Positions 1-11,300 of a DNA stretch of 64,000 nt are shown here, piece by piece (the first letter of the stretch is position 1; each line of letters begins with the position of its first letter). Where the stretch lies: the NCBI RefSeq assembly GCF_000340215.1, contig NW_006921535.1, positions 5,449,528 through 5,513,527 on the forward strand. The letters are read 5' to 3'. The notes under the pieces were generated by a model. It was given only the letters and a program-made list of their open reading frames with translations. It made no database searches and had not been told where the DNA came from. This DNA comes from Pseudocercospora fijiensis CIRAD86 (lineage: Eukaryota; Ascomycota; Dothideomycetes; Mycosphaerellales; Mycosphaerellaceae). The position numbers and the translations under genes were made by a program.

Positions 1-1507
1 CTAAGTAGTTAATAGACGTAAGTGTAGGTGCGCTAACGAGTGCCTTAGTTACCTTGTCCTTAGCCGCTTAGTAAACGGGGGTCTATTCGAACTTAGTATC
101 CTTCTTAAGTAAGGCGTATAAGGGCTTATATACTAAAGCAAAGTTCTCGACCTAGATGCGGAAGTATAAGACTACTCTAAGCTAGGTTCGGATATCCTTC
201 TAATAGGTAGGATCTAGCTAGGACACTATCTTTAGGACCCGTGCATTATTAGGATAGCGGCCGTTTTTATCGGTTATAAACCCGACAATATTTATTCGTT
301 TATATAGGAGCTAAAGCTTTTCCCTATATACCGTTAGATTAGCTCGCTCTAGGTCGCAGAGGACGCTATCGAGGTTCCGGATATATTCGAGAAAGAACCT
401 ACGGATGCTAGGCTCTACTTCTTTATTGTCGTACCTAGTTTTAGGGCCTTTAATACCGATATCGTCGAGGAAAGGCATCGCTATATAGGAGATATAGGCC
501 GCGAGGACTTGGTTTATAATGCGAACGAACTAGGCTACTAAGTTAGTTGCCCCTTAAGGAAGGGTAGTTTGTCTATATAGCCTAAGAGGTATCTCGAAAC
601 TAGTAAGGTCGCGGCTATTAGGGTAAAGAGGAATCTAGTCGTAGCCCGAGAAAACGTTAACTAGTAAGGCTACAATACAGTTAGTAAAGGCTTCCGAGAA
701 CCTATTAGTCTCCGGAGGAAGGTTAGTATCTCTAATCGTAACTACGTTAAACTTTTGTATAGCGTTAATTAGGCGGTACTTCTTTAGTTCCCTAGGAGCT
801 GTCTTCTTCTAAACTAGGAAGTATAGATTGCGATACGAGGCATAGGAAGGTTCTAAGGTACTAGCCTTTATACGCTATCGTATTATGTCCTTAACTATAC
901 CTCGTAGGCTTAGGTTTAGCTTAAAACCTAGGTAGGCCTAAGGCTTATATTCGATTATTCGGATCTTCTATAGAGGGGCAACCTCCGGGTTAATCCTGCC
1001 TAGGTAAGTAAAGTTATATACTAATACGGCTTCGCGATTATGTAGAAGCTTATATAGCAGGTTAAGTTTAAGATCCGAAAGCTCTATACTAGGTTTAATC
1101 TTCGCAAGCCTCTCCGGTATTAGCCTTAAACCCCTAGGAATAGTAGAGAACTTTTTAGTAATATATCTCTAATCGTACGGACTATCCCTAGGTAGCAATG
1201 TTGCTTCCTAATTAAGACACTTTTATCGCTAGTTAGGATTCCCGCTAGGATTCGACCTATCGGTAATGTGTACGCTGCCTTTTATAGGCTTAATCTTATT
1301 AGCTACCCTCTTATATAGGGTATAGACACTAATCGATTGTCGAACCCGAGCTCTCTCTCTTTGTCGTTAGGCTTAGAGATTAGCGTAATAAAACAGCGCG
1401 TAAACTTCCTTAGAAGTCTCCTTAAGTCGATAGGTATATAACTAGTAGTCCTAATTTATAATGCCGGCGAAAACGTTAGATTCGTAATAACACCCCTAGG
1501 GTAGTAT
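1..1507 (-). pseudogene. pol: gypsy pol (N-terminal part: reverse transcriptase), copy 1
   Basis: This is the beginning of the polyprotein that made reverse transcriptase, RNase H and integrase. The start ATG, intact in copies 2 and 3 at the gag-pro stop, is ATA here (1505-1507). The frame is the one that gives the FLDDIG (YxDD-type) active site in copy 2; the matching block is at about 456-480 (gatatcgtcgagg on the + strand). In-frame stops are all TAG/TAA of RIP type. The window edge cuts the gene near the end of the RT domain. Confidence 0.8.
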
Positions 1508-1510
1508 TAG
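1485..1510. repeat. Module-border palindrome, copy 1 gag-pro/pol junction
   Basis: Near-palindrome with the core ACCCCTAGGGTA (CCCCGGGG in less mutated copies). On the minus strand it carries the gag-pro stop TAA and the former pol start (now ATA). Confidence 0.8.
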
Positions 1511-4500
1511 ACTCGCGTTCTAATTAGTTAGTTCGGGTAGGCCCGCGTCCGGTAGTAATGCCTCCGGCGACGATATATAAGATAGCATTATTACCTTAAC
1601 TCGGGCATTAGGTATAGGTAGTCGTAGTATTATACTCGCTATCGCTTCGAGTACTCGTCTTCTTAGTATAGATCCTAGAAACTTGCCTTAACGTATAGAG
1701 CGGCGCACTTCTAGAAATAACCTATTTAAGCTATACTAACTTATAGCGCAGATTACCGGTCTTACAACCGCGCCGTAGCGTTTCCCGAAGACCGTCTAGA
1801 AGTAGTAAGGATATCCTCGTAGGACTTGTAGCTAGTGTTGCCGATATAACTAGTAAATACGACTCGGTTGCCCTTCTAGTTAGTAATAGTTCCCTCCTAG
1901 GAGCTATCGTCGCAGTTGCGCTAGATACTACGAGTTATACGAGACTATAGTCGACTTAGAATAATTAGCGTGTTTAGGTCGGCGGCAATCTAGAAGGTAA
2001 AGGAAAAGCATATACCGAAGGCGTCTACTATAACATTATAGTAGGTACCTACTAGCGCAACCTCCCTATTTACTCCCTATATACCAAGGGAAATGTCTCT
2101 GTTTATCGGTAGCCTAAGTTGTTTAGCCTAACGCTTACTTATAATAAGTAACTCTAAACTATTATTAAGTATTGCTAGCATCTACTAACTATAGCTCCCG
2201 ATAGTAACCTAAATATAGATAGCGGGGACGACGGTAAAGAAACGGGTAACTACGGAAAGGTCTACATTATTAGGGATAGAGTAAAGCTCCTTAGGTCGAG
2301 GCGGTCCTGCCCGGCCGATTTGTTAGCTAGTAAATCGGATAGCCTTAATAGAAACTGAAACTAGAGTAGGGTCGGGATTATTACTATCCCCTCGGCCTAT
2401 CTCCTTAACTCCCTCTTCGTTAGTATTATCGATAGTCTCTTAGTTCTCGTAGGTTACCGATTCGCCTTCTACTAACTCTTAGGCACCTAAAGAAAATTTA
2501 GGAAGGAACTATAGGGAGAAGACATTAATATAGTCTTCTCGTCCCTGTTTTCTTCGGAGGATAGCGAGGTCTTTTATAAAGGTAGTATCGTTAGGGATTC
2601 GGCTCTAGAATAGGTTAGTAGGCAAACCGTACGCTAGTAGCTCTCCTATAGACATATTAGACTTAAGGTCTAGGAACTATAAAGCTTAGAAGAGAGCGTT
2701 TGCCTTTGTATCTAAGGAGTTAGCTAGGCTAGTACTATACTTCTTTATATACCTATTAAAGCGAAAGCTCTTTAGGTCGGATAACTTCCGCTTGTAGGTA
2801 GGTAGGTTAGCTAGGCCTAGGGTACTACTAATATCGGTAGCAATATCCTCTATGTCGACCTCTAGAGTCTCTAGGACGACTAGGCTTTCTATAGGTAGGG
2901 TACTAGGTACGGTACTAGGTACGGTACTAGATCGGGTAGCGCGGTCTATAGCTATCTAGAGAGTCTTAGTTTTAGCGGTTAACTCTCGCTATTGCTTAGC
3001 CTTATCGGCCGCCTTGTTCTTTAGTACCCTAGTAGGGGCTGCTATACTAGGACGAGTAGGGTTCTACGGGCTCTTGCCCTTGTTTTAGGACTAGGTCTAA
3101 GACCGTATAGTAGCGTAGACGTCTATACTATTCTTAGTAACCGCGTAAACATTAGTAACTGCGTCCGGGTCCTAAGAAACAAAGTTAACTTTAATAGGCT
3201 TAGTAGTACTATTACTACTTCGCTCCTTAACCTGTTTCGCCCTAACCTTCTAAGTTTCTCGTTTAGTAATAGCGGCGAGGGTACTATTCCTAGTATCCTT
3301 AAACTCGATCTTGCCGCTATACTTCTTTTCTAGAAGGGTCTTTAGCTAAGGCAGCTTCGGGGCTCTCCGATTCTATTTGAAATCAATCTTGTCGCTAGTG
3401 TCTATATAGTAGAATCGGCTATTTACTTACATAATAAGCTTCCTTTTAAGAAGCTCTTTCTAGATAGGGTAGGACGATTAGATATATTTAAACCCGCTAT
3501 ATATCTAGTACTTGCTATCTAAGTTAGAATAGATCTTCCGTATAGCGTAGACATCTGCTAAAGGGGCTTTAGGGTAGTTAGGATCTAAAACCTAGTAGAC
3601 TAGTAGTATATCGCCTAGTATAGTAGTATTAATAACCTCCCTAACTCGCTATAATGCTTTCGCATTTAGGTTTAGCTAGGCTAGGGATTTAGCTAAGTCC
3701 GCGACATCCTAAGAGTACTTAGTAATAGTAGGAGTTACGGTCTTAGGACTACTTTACGATTTAGGAAGGAACTTAGGTCCCTTGCTTACTAAGGCTTCTT
3801 TCCTAACCTAAGCTAGGTTATTCCGGTCTTCGCCGTAGATAAACTTCCTCGTATCGGCTATACTATTAATATCGGCCTTAATATATACTAGGACCTCTTT
3901 ATACTTCCTAAAGCTCTTAGGGTCGGCCTCGCTAAGCTTATAGCGATAGAAGATACGCTAAGCTATAGGCTACGGCAACCCCTAGAGGAGTAGCCTCGTT
4001 CTCTAAGAGTTTTCGAGGTTACTCTGTTCGATGCTATCCGCTAACTCGATAAACTCGCGGATATACCCCTTTAGGTCGTTATCCTTAGTGCGCCTTACTA
4101 AGTAGAGGGACTCGAGCTACGTACGACTGCCTTTAATGCGACGGCTATCGCGCTCCCGATACTCCCTTATAAAGGCTATCTTAAAGGTCTCCTAGTTAGT
4201 ATTAGACTTGTCGTCCTTTTCTAAGTAGCTAACTAGGGTTTTAAGGGTTCGGTAAAGCTTAGAGGAGGTAGTCCTCGTAAAGGACCGAATCTTATACTAG
4301 TCGGATTCTCTATCGAGCTCGTAATTAACTAAGCCTTCCTTAAAGCGCTTAATATATGCTATAGCGTTCCACCCTTCGAATAAGGGATTTGCACTACTCC
4401 CTAGTTCTAGCGGGCGACGCTTGCTCTAATAGAGAAGCTTAGTTTGCTTCTCTATTATCTTTATAAGGATAGTGTAGAGCGCCTCTAGCGTAGAGGGCGT

Positions 4501-4623
4501 AGGAGGTTCGCTTATATTAACTAGTCGCCGCCTAATTTCTTCGTTAATAGGATTAGGGGCGTTTTCGGATTTAGAAGATTCCGCTAATTCTTAATACTCG
4601 TTTTCGCTAGAGCTAGAGCTTAT
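1507..4623 (-). pseudogene. gag-pro: gypsy gag-protease, copy 1
   Basis: Capsid/nucleocapsid plus aspartic-protease ORF, 1038 codons. The start codon is ATA (4621-4623) where ATG is inferred, followed by a Ser/Glu-rich N terminus as in the other copies. From this start to the TAA at 1507-1509 is exactly divisible by three. The same holds in copies 2 and 3 although the lengths differ (1033 and 1042 codons), so copy-to-copy indels kept the frame. Internal TAG/TAA stops are RIP products. Features described for copy 2 (zinc knuckle, protease) are present here in more degraded form. Confidence 0.8.
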
Positions 4624-5456
4624 CCGATTGCTTATAAAATAGTTAAAATAGTTAAAATAGAATGCTATATAAAATTGAAATAGAATGCTATATAAAAGTG
4701 TTTTTAGTGTCTTTAGTTTATTTAGTTTGTTATAATATTGCTATGCGAGAGAGTAGTATATTAGGCTGTTTCTCCTAGTATTACCCCTAGGGTAGTATTA
4801 GGATTTAGCCTCCTAGGGGTCGCCTAACTACCTCTAGGAGCTTAGTTTAGTAGATTTCGGACAAAAGCCGCTCGGAGGAAGAGATTATAATCTCTGTTTA
4901 TACCTAGATCCTAGAAACTAGCTCGTATCTCCTTTAGCTAGGCGGGGGGGCGGTAGCCTTCTTTTTCTAGTAGAAGGCTAAGTACTATCTAAGCGAGGCT
5001 ACGAATCTAGGAACGCCCTACCCGATTAATAGGGGACTCCCCGGCTATCCGACCTGCAATCCGTATTTGCTATCAATTTGATAGTCTTAGCAAACTAAGT
5101 AAGGCCGATAGGTAATTAGTCTATCTCCTCCTTAGGTAGGCGGTAGCTTATCTCGAGCAAGCGGTACTAAATAGGTCTTCGACCCGGAGCCGAGTCCTTA
5201 GAAGCTAGCTATAGTTATAGACTAGGCCCTAAGCTGTAATAGTCCTAAGAGTTTGTAGCTTTTCGGGGTTAAAGCGATGCCCTCGTTAAGAGGTTTCTCT
5301 ACTTGTCGTAATAGCCCCTTAAGATACTTCGGTATCGTCCGTACCGTAGGCTCTTATCGTACCCTCGCTTCGGTTATAGCTATTCGTACCTAGAGACCAC
5401 CTTTAATATACCCGAACCTGTTAGATATAAAGAGATAGCCCTACCTTCGGCTCTAA
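4624..5456 (-). other. gypsy 5' leader, copy 1 (non-coding)
   Basis: Roughly 830 bp between the 5' LTR and gag. It holds the primer-binding region next to the LTR (minus strand TTAGAGCCGAAGG; the tRNA was not identified) and one module-border palindrome. I see no ORF. Confidence 0.6.
4773..4803. repeat. Module-border palindrome, copy 1 leader
   Basis: Arms TCCTAGTATTACCCC and GGGTAGTATTAGGA around the centre; mismatches are C/T and G/A changes expected from RIP. It lies about 150 nt upstream of gag on the minus strand. Confidence 0.75.
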
Positions 5457-5736
5457 TAAAGGACGGAAACTAACACTACTACTACTACTAGCAGTAATAG
5501 TATAGGCTACTAAGGGTAACATAACCTATAGCAATATAGGCAGCTATGTTTAGTATAATAGGATAATAAGACGGTTGCTTAGGCTAATAACTAGAGCCCT
5601 ACAATATAGGCATTATAGAAGTGTAATATAAACAATGTGCTATACGAGGTTAGTACTCTATCTACAATATAGAAGGAGGCCTCTTATATAGGCTTAAAAC
5701 TCAGCCTAGGTGTATAGGGCCGGTTACTAGCTAATA
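5457..5736 (-). repeat. 280-bp LTR (5' LTR of gypsy copy 1)
   Basis: Same length and sequence family as the LTRs at 19417, 31328, 40887 and 52959. On the + strand it runs from TAAAGGACGG to GCTAATA; the ancestral ends were TG...CA, since the 19417 copy still starts TGAAGG. It contains a CTA/ACT trinucleotide run at about 5474-5491. Confidence 0.9.
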
Positions 5737-7690
5737 CTAGGGCCGATACTTATTCTCTCTATCTTATATAGAGCGGAACGCAATATTATATTAGAGGTCT
5801 CGAGTACCTTCTACTAGAAAATAGAACGGGCGGGCCTGTTTGCTAGGTAGGGTTAGATTAGTACTAGGTCCGCTAGTCGAGATATAGCTTAGCTATCTTA
5901 GGTCGAAGGTATAGAATAGCTATACCTTACCTACTAATTCGAAGGAAGGCAACCGCGGATCGAGGATAGAGTATACGAGAAGCGGGAGGGGGTATTCGGC
6001 GAGAAGGTAGTCTTCTACGGCGATAGTCCGGAAACGGAGCTCGCCCTAATATACCTATCCGAGCCTATAGAGGTTAGTACGAGATTAAAAATAGGCAATC
6101 CTTCCCGACGGGCTAACTTACGAATCTCTTTAGGGCCGGAATCTTGCTATCCGCCTCTAAGAAGTTATAACGATCGAAGGGGTAGGGAGAGCTATCGTCC
6201 TTCGGCTAAAAGGTAAGCTCGACTACGCCGCTATCTACTATTTCGTACTAGTACGTCTAGTTACTATTAGCTCTAGTTTCGATATCTATACGTAGCGCTA
6301 ACACTTACAAACTTAGTATCTAGTTTCGCGTTTATCCTTCTATTAACCGCTATTACGATCTCGTTAGCGTATATATCGTAGCGGCGGTTATCGCGGTACG
6401 CTATATCTAGTTACTAGCCTATTCTACGGTTCTCCCTTAGGCGATCGAAGATAGGGCTAGTCTCCGCCTTAACGCCGTTATTCTCGTTATAGAGCGACTT
6501 AGCGGCGAAGTTTAGCTCCTACTACTAAATAGCTATAAAATCGACGTTCTCCTAGTCTACTATCGCGCGCGTTCTAATCGCTAATATAATAGTATCGGCG
6601 AAGGAAATCGAGGGGGAAATAGTCGTACTAGACTACGCGAAGTATATAGAAGGGCAGCGGTCGATAGAATAACGGTTAATGTCCGTATCGCGCTCTAAGT
6701 TTATATTAACAATCGCGTTAATATATTACTTCTAGATCGCGTTACGTGTATAAACAAACAGGTAGCTACGTATACGCGGCGCGTATATTACTTCGAGATG
6801 CACTTAGGACTAGGGGGTTTCGAAATAAAGGTCTTTAGAATTGCGCGATACTACCCGAACGAATATCGCTCTTTAAGAGCGCCGAGTATAGGAAATTAAG
6901 CCGAAGAATATACTATCCGAGCTAGCGTATACGTACTATATCGCTAATCTAGGCCTTTAATACCGAAATTGCCCTCCTAGAATATATAGTCTTAACTAGC
7001 GCTTAGTCTATATATTTAACCGCGATCTGCCTTCCTTTAGGCGTAGTAGGTACTATTATAGCTTCTTTACCTTCTTCTATATTAAAATCCTCTATATCCG
7101 CCGCCTACGATACTGTCTCTAGACATGCCGGACTATCGTTTAGCGAGCTAATGTCTTAGACGCTTAAAGGCGAGTTATAGGCATCCTCGCCTAATACCTC
7201 TAATCGGCTGTTACTAACACTACTAGCTCTAGTAGGATCTAGTTTTCTAAATAGCCCCTAGCTATATACGTATCTCTCTTTAATAATCGGCGACTAGAGG
7301 ATAGTACTCCCGGTAGGACCTATATAGAGCAATCTACTTAACGCCTAAGGAATCTAGTAGCTATCCTACTAGTCTCCTAACTTTAGGCGCTCTATAGGGT
7401 GCCTATAGCCTTTCCGCGTCGAGAAATTGCGAGATCGATACTACGTAAGACTAGATTACGCCGGTAAACGTAGAGCTTTCTTAGGATCGGTTAAAGAGGC
7501 GCCTATCTACCGAGTACTCTCGCTCTCTCTCTCCCCTCTATACGAACTACCCTATACGAACCTACTATTCGTACTTAGTCCTCCTCCGTAATCTCGGCCG
7601 GCGAGTATCCTACTACTCTCGCAAACTATATACCCTAGATTTAATTAACTAGTTAGGGATAATTTGTCTAAACTAGATCTCGAGGGCTCG
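5737..7690 (-). pseudogene. Helitron-borne minus-strand ORF of unknown function (C terminus cut off)
   Basis: A long frame on the minus strand stays readable through RIP-type stops only. In B2 the equivalent part runs 566 in-frame codons from an LFRKLDP block (B1 7254, B2 40776) to a TAA at 39076-39078. The readable protein is Ser/Arg/Asn-rich with long polar stretches; I recognise no domain or membrane segment. Reading upstream of 7254 adds about 145 codons; the start codon is uncertain, so the right end is approximate. Gypsy copy 1 removed the C-terminal ~75 codons. It is transcribed divergently from the Rep-helicase, with ~600 bp between them. It could be a captured host gene or a Helitron accessory gene. 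Confidence 0.55.
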
Positions 7691-8311
7691 TATAGGAGTA
7701 GTATTCCGGGTAACCTTTATTTAATCTATATACTCCGCTAATACTACCTTAGGATTTAGGAATCTTCTAATCTACGGATTCTAATAATCTAACTAGCTCC
7801 GTTAAAGGAACTTCCTAGTATTAATTTCCGAATTATTACGATTCGTAAGCAAGTACTAATCGTATAGGTCCTCCTAACTAGGGTCTCCGCTATCGATTCT
7901 TCGCAATTCGTCCTCCCTAGATCTTAGACTTCTTTCGTAATATCGAATATCTAGCTATTCTATCTATAAACAACTTAGGACTAGTAAGCATTAGAGGTAG
8001 GTAGGCTAATAGCCGCGGTCCCTTCTAACTAACATCCTTAATATCGACTCTTTACGATTCGTATACCTTATACCGCTCTAGGATCCTAATTTCCGAGGCG
8101 TACCTTAACGCTTATATTATCGACGATCTCTACGAGAAAACAACGGCTCGCTCTTAGAATTGTCCCTATCTCCGAGAGGTAGTATATAAGGACGCCTCGA
8201 TATCGTCGGTTTACTAATAGTACGTCGTAATTACCTCGCTTTTCGTATAAAAGGCCGCGATTCTTCGAACTCTATAGTACGGCATACTCGCTTAGCTCTT
8301 CCTTACTTAAA
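7691..8311 (+). promoter_or_regulatory. Divergent intergenic/promoter region; TATA box at 8246-8253
   Basis: No ORF seen. TATAAAAG lies 66 nt upstream of the Rep-helicase ATG and is conserved at the same distance in B2 (54124-54131). Pyrimidine-rich stretches precede the start codon. Confidence 0.55.
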
Positions 8312-11300
8312 ATGTCTTCTCTATCTACTCTATCTTCTTCTAGATCTAAGCGCCCGATACTTACGCTACTAGATATAGAGAGCGCGAGGAAAGGTAAGAA
8401 GCGAGCGATACCTAGCTCTTTCGTACCGCCTAACTTTACGATTAATCTAATATCGGACGATAGTCTATCTAAGTTGTAGCGTTCGCGACGATAGCCGAAG
8501 CCGAAGCGGAGATCTAGTTCCTCGTTACCGGTTAAAATATCGATAGGGATAAACGTCGTATAAGACGATAATCCGTTCTAAACGATATCGTATAGAGATA
8601 AAGAGACGAAGTATAGAGCGGGTATCTCCTAATCTTCCGCTAGGCTATCGTTTCCGTATAACCGTATTCCCGTTACTAGTCCCGCTCCTAGACTAGTAGT
8701 CGAACTACGTTAATACAAATTCTATTAGATTATTAAACTAGTATCTAACTTCTAGAGGAAGAACGGACGATTCTATAGGGTCTATACTCTAGTAGTATAT
8801 TAGCGCGTAGGTTAGTATTCGAGCGATAACATTCCCTAACTTTAATAGAAAGCCTAACTTTCTACCCGTAGTAACTACGATTCTAATACTATATATCTAT
8901 AGTTAGCGTACGACGACGTATCTACCGGACTATTACCTAGGTTACGTCGAGTAAGTCCTATCGTTAACGATACGTTAGAGGCGTTAGGGACGACGCGCGA
9001 CCTCCCTAGTATATTATCGCTATATACGTAAGATGTTTTATCTAAAACGCTATCCGATCGTTCTCTCTTTCTTATATCTTCTTCTACTAAGCGTCCCTAT
9101 ACTCCGCCTATATACGAGTTATATACTATCGACCTATTACGTCTAATACTATCTCCTTTATCGCATTTAGCGTAGAGTTTACCTACTATTACAATTCCGA
9201 GCGTTAGTCGTAGGTCCGATTCTATATCTATATTAGTAAGCGGCGCTTCTAGTATCTACACTCTACTAAGTCCGATAGGTCGCGACTATAACTAGGACGA
9301 TTAGTCTGTCTTATCTAGAGACACTGTTATATAGGACGCCGAGAGGCAAGGTCCGACGCTACTAGATATAGAGGCCCCTAATAAATACGGTCTAGACGCT
9401 TTCGATAATTACTACGACTTCGGCGACCTTCTCGATCCTTCTAGACCGATAGACGTTGAATTTACGGAGCCTTCCTATAACGCTAACTCTGCGAGTTTAA
9501 TTAAGAATAGTAGCTCTATCGCGCCTAGAGCTCCGTCGCTAGGGCCTATCTAACCGCTACTTCTACTAAGCCTTCCTTTTACCCCTAGAGCTATACCGAC
9601 AGATACTACTACTGCCCCTACTAGTAGGGCTAGAGCTAGCGGTTCTAGTCCTTAGGTACGAGCTAGTTAGCCTTCTCTAGGGCGGATATCTTTTAAACGT
9701 CTAAACGATTATAATACCCTCCCTACGGCGGTCGCCGAAGCGTACCGTAGCCTAGGTCGATCGTAGGCTACTAACGCCGACCTCTTACGCCTAGAGAGGT
9801 CTACTCTTCCTAAGGCGTATATCTCGATACTATACGAGGTAGTAACACTTAATATTAGCAATATAGTATATACCTACTAATACTATTAAGCTAAGTATTA
9901 GATCCGTAAAGTATCGAACGTCCGAGTAGATAGCAAACCGTCTTCTTCTACGGACAAGAACGGTATAGTATTTATAATATATTGCGGTAGTAGCGCGGTA
10001 AAAGGTATGTTTCCGATCCCTAAACTACCTCCGTTACTATAGCGACTACTTACTATAGATCTATCTAAGGATATAGAAGCAAGAACGTTCTAGGAGAACA
10101 TTCGAGCCTATAATTGCCGCCTCGCAATAACTTTCTTTATAGCTAAGCGTAATATACGGGTATTAGGATACAGTTCGTTCTAGATCTACGGGGAAGCGTA
10201 TTATTTAGGCGGCGGTCTCTTCGCTCCGACGGAAGATCCCTAATACGCGTAGCTATACTTTTACGACCCCGTATATACTACTAAGAGGCGTATATAGAAA
10301 TCCGGCGATCGTAGACATACTAGCCGGAACTAGAAATCTATACTATCGCCGTAGCTAGACTACGGCACTATAATCGCGTTATATAAGATAATTACGTAAT
10401 ATAACGCGCTATATTATAAGTTCGCCGCGGCTCGGGAAATGTTTATATCCTCCTAAGGACCTAGGCGCCTCGTTCTTAAGGCTATAGACCTTAGTTTAGT
10501 CTACGAAGGTATATAGGACGCGCGTCGATATAACAAGCTAGTTGTAAACGAAGTAGCCGCCCTCTATCCGGATTACGATCTAGAAGCTATTAGCGGAATA
10601 AGGGATTTTATAGTAGTAGAGCGGTTAAGTACGGGAGAGGTATCTACTACTCTATATCGTATAAATCGCTACTATCTATACTACTTCCCTATATATTACG
10701 TCCTTCTCTAAGCGGCTAGAACTCCTAGGTTTTCGTAGAAGAACTAGTTTCGTACGCGTAGTAGGAGGCACGTTACGCTTAGGGATTACTTTAGGTACAT
10801 TTTGCACTATCGACTAAACTAATTTCCTACTATCTTCTATAGTCGCCGGCTCCTATAATAATTGTACGTCGACGTATATACTATAGTAGACTTAAACGAC
10901 CTACTTTTCCTAGGCAACTATTAGAAAGAAGTATAGGCGGATACGTACGACTTGAAATAACCGAAATAGCGTAGTACGCGCGTACTATTAGGTAATAAGA
11001 ATAAACACGATATCTAACGAGAGTTGTCTCGATAGATTAGCGAAGACCTACGTTACGATGTTCTTCGAACTAAGGTATAGTACGAGGAATACGAGGGAAG
11101 CGTACGTTATAGTTTGCTATAGTAGAACCGTTTAGTCGTCTCTACGAACGGAGCTCTATTATCCGATAGCATCCTATAAGCTCTACGAATAGTTCTCCCG
11201 TTCTCGTACGTCGGCGGCGATCGGTAGATTTTATAGTGCTACTAAGATTCTATAGCTATCGTCGGCTACTTCGGCGTCCCTACGTACTTTATTACGTTTA

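Larger units (their letters stand above)
1..5736 (-). mobile_element. Ty3/gypsy LTR retrotransposon, copy 1, 5' half only
   Basis: This is the right-hand (5') part of a minus-strand gypsy element whose other half lies left of the window. It is colinear with 25894-31607 of copy 2 and 47508-53238 of copy 3. In transcription order it holds the 5' LTR (5736-5457), an untranslated leader, gag-protease (4623-1507) and the first ~500 codons of pol. It is inserted in Helitron B1; the four bases after it (ctag, 5737-5740) are the probable target duplication. It is heavily RIP-mutated, clearly more than copy 2. Confidence 0.88.
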
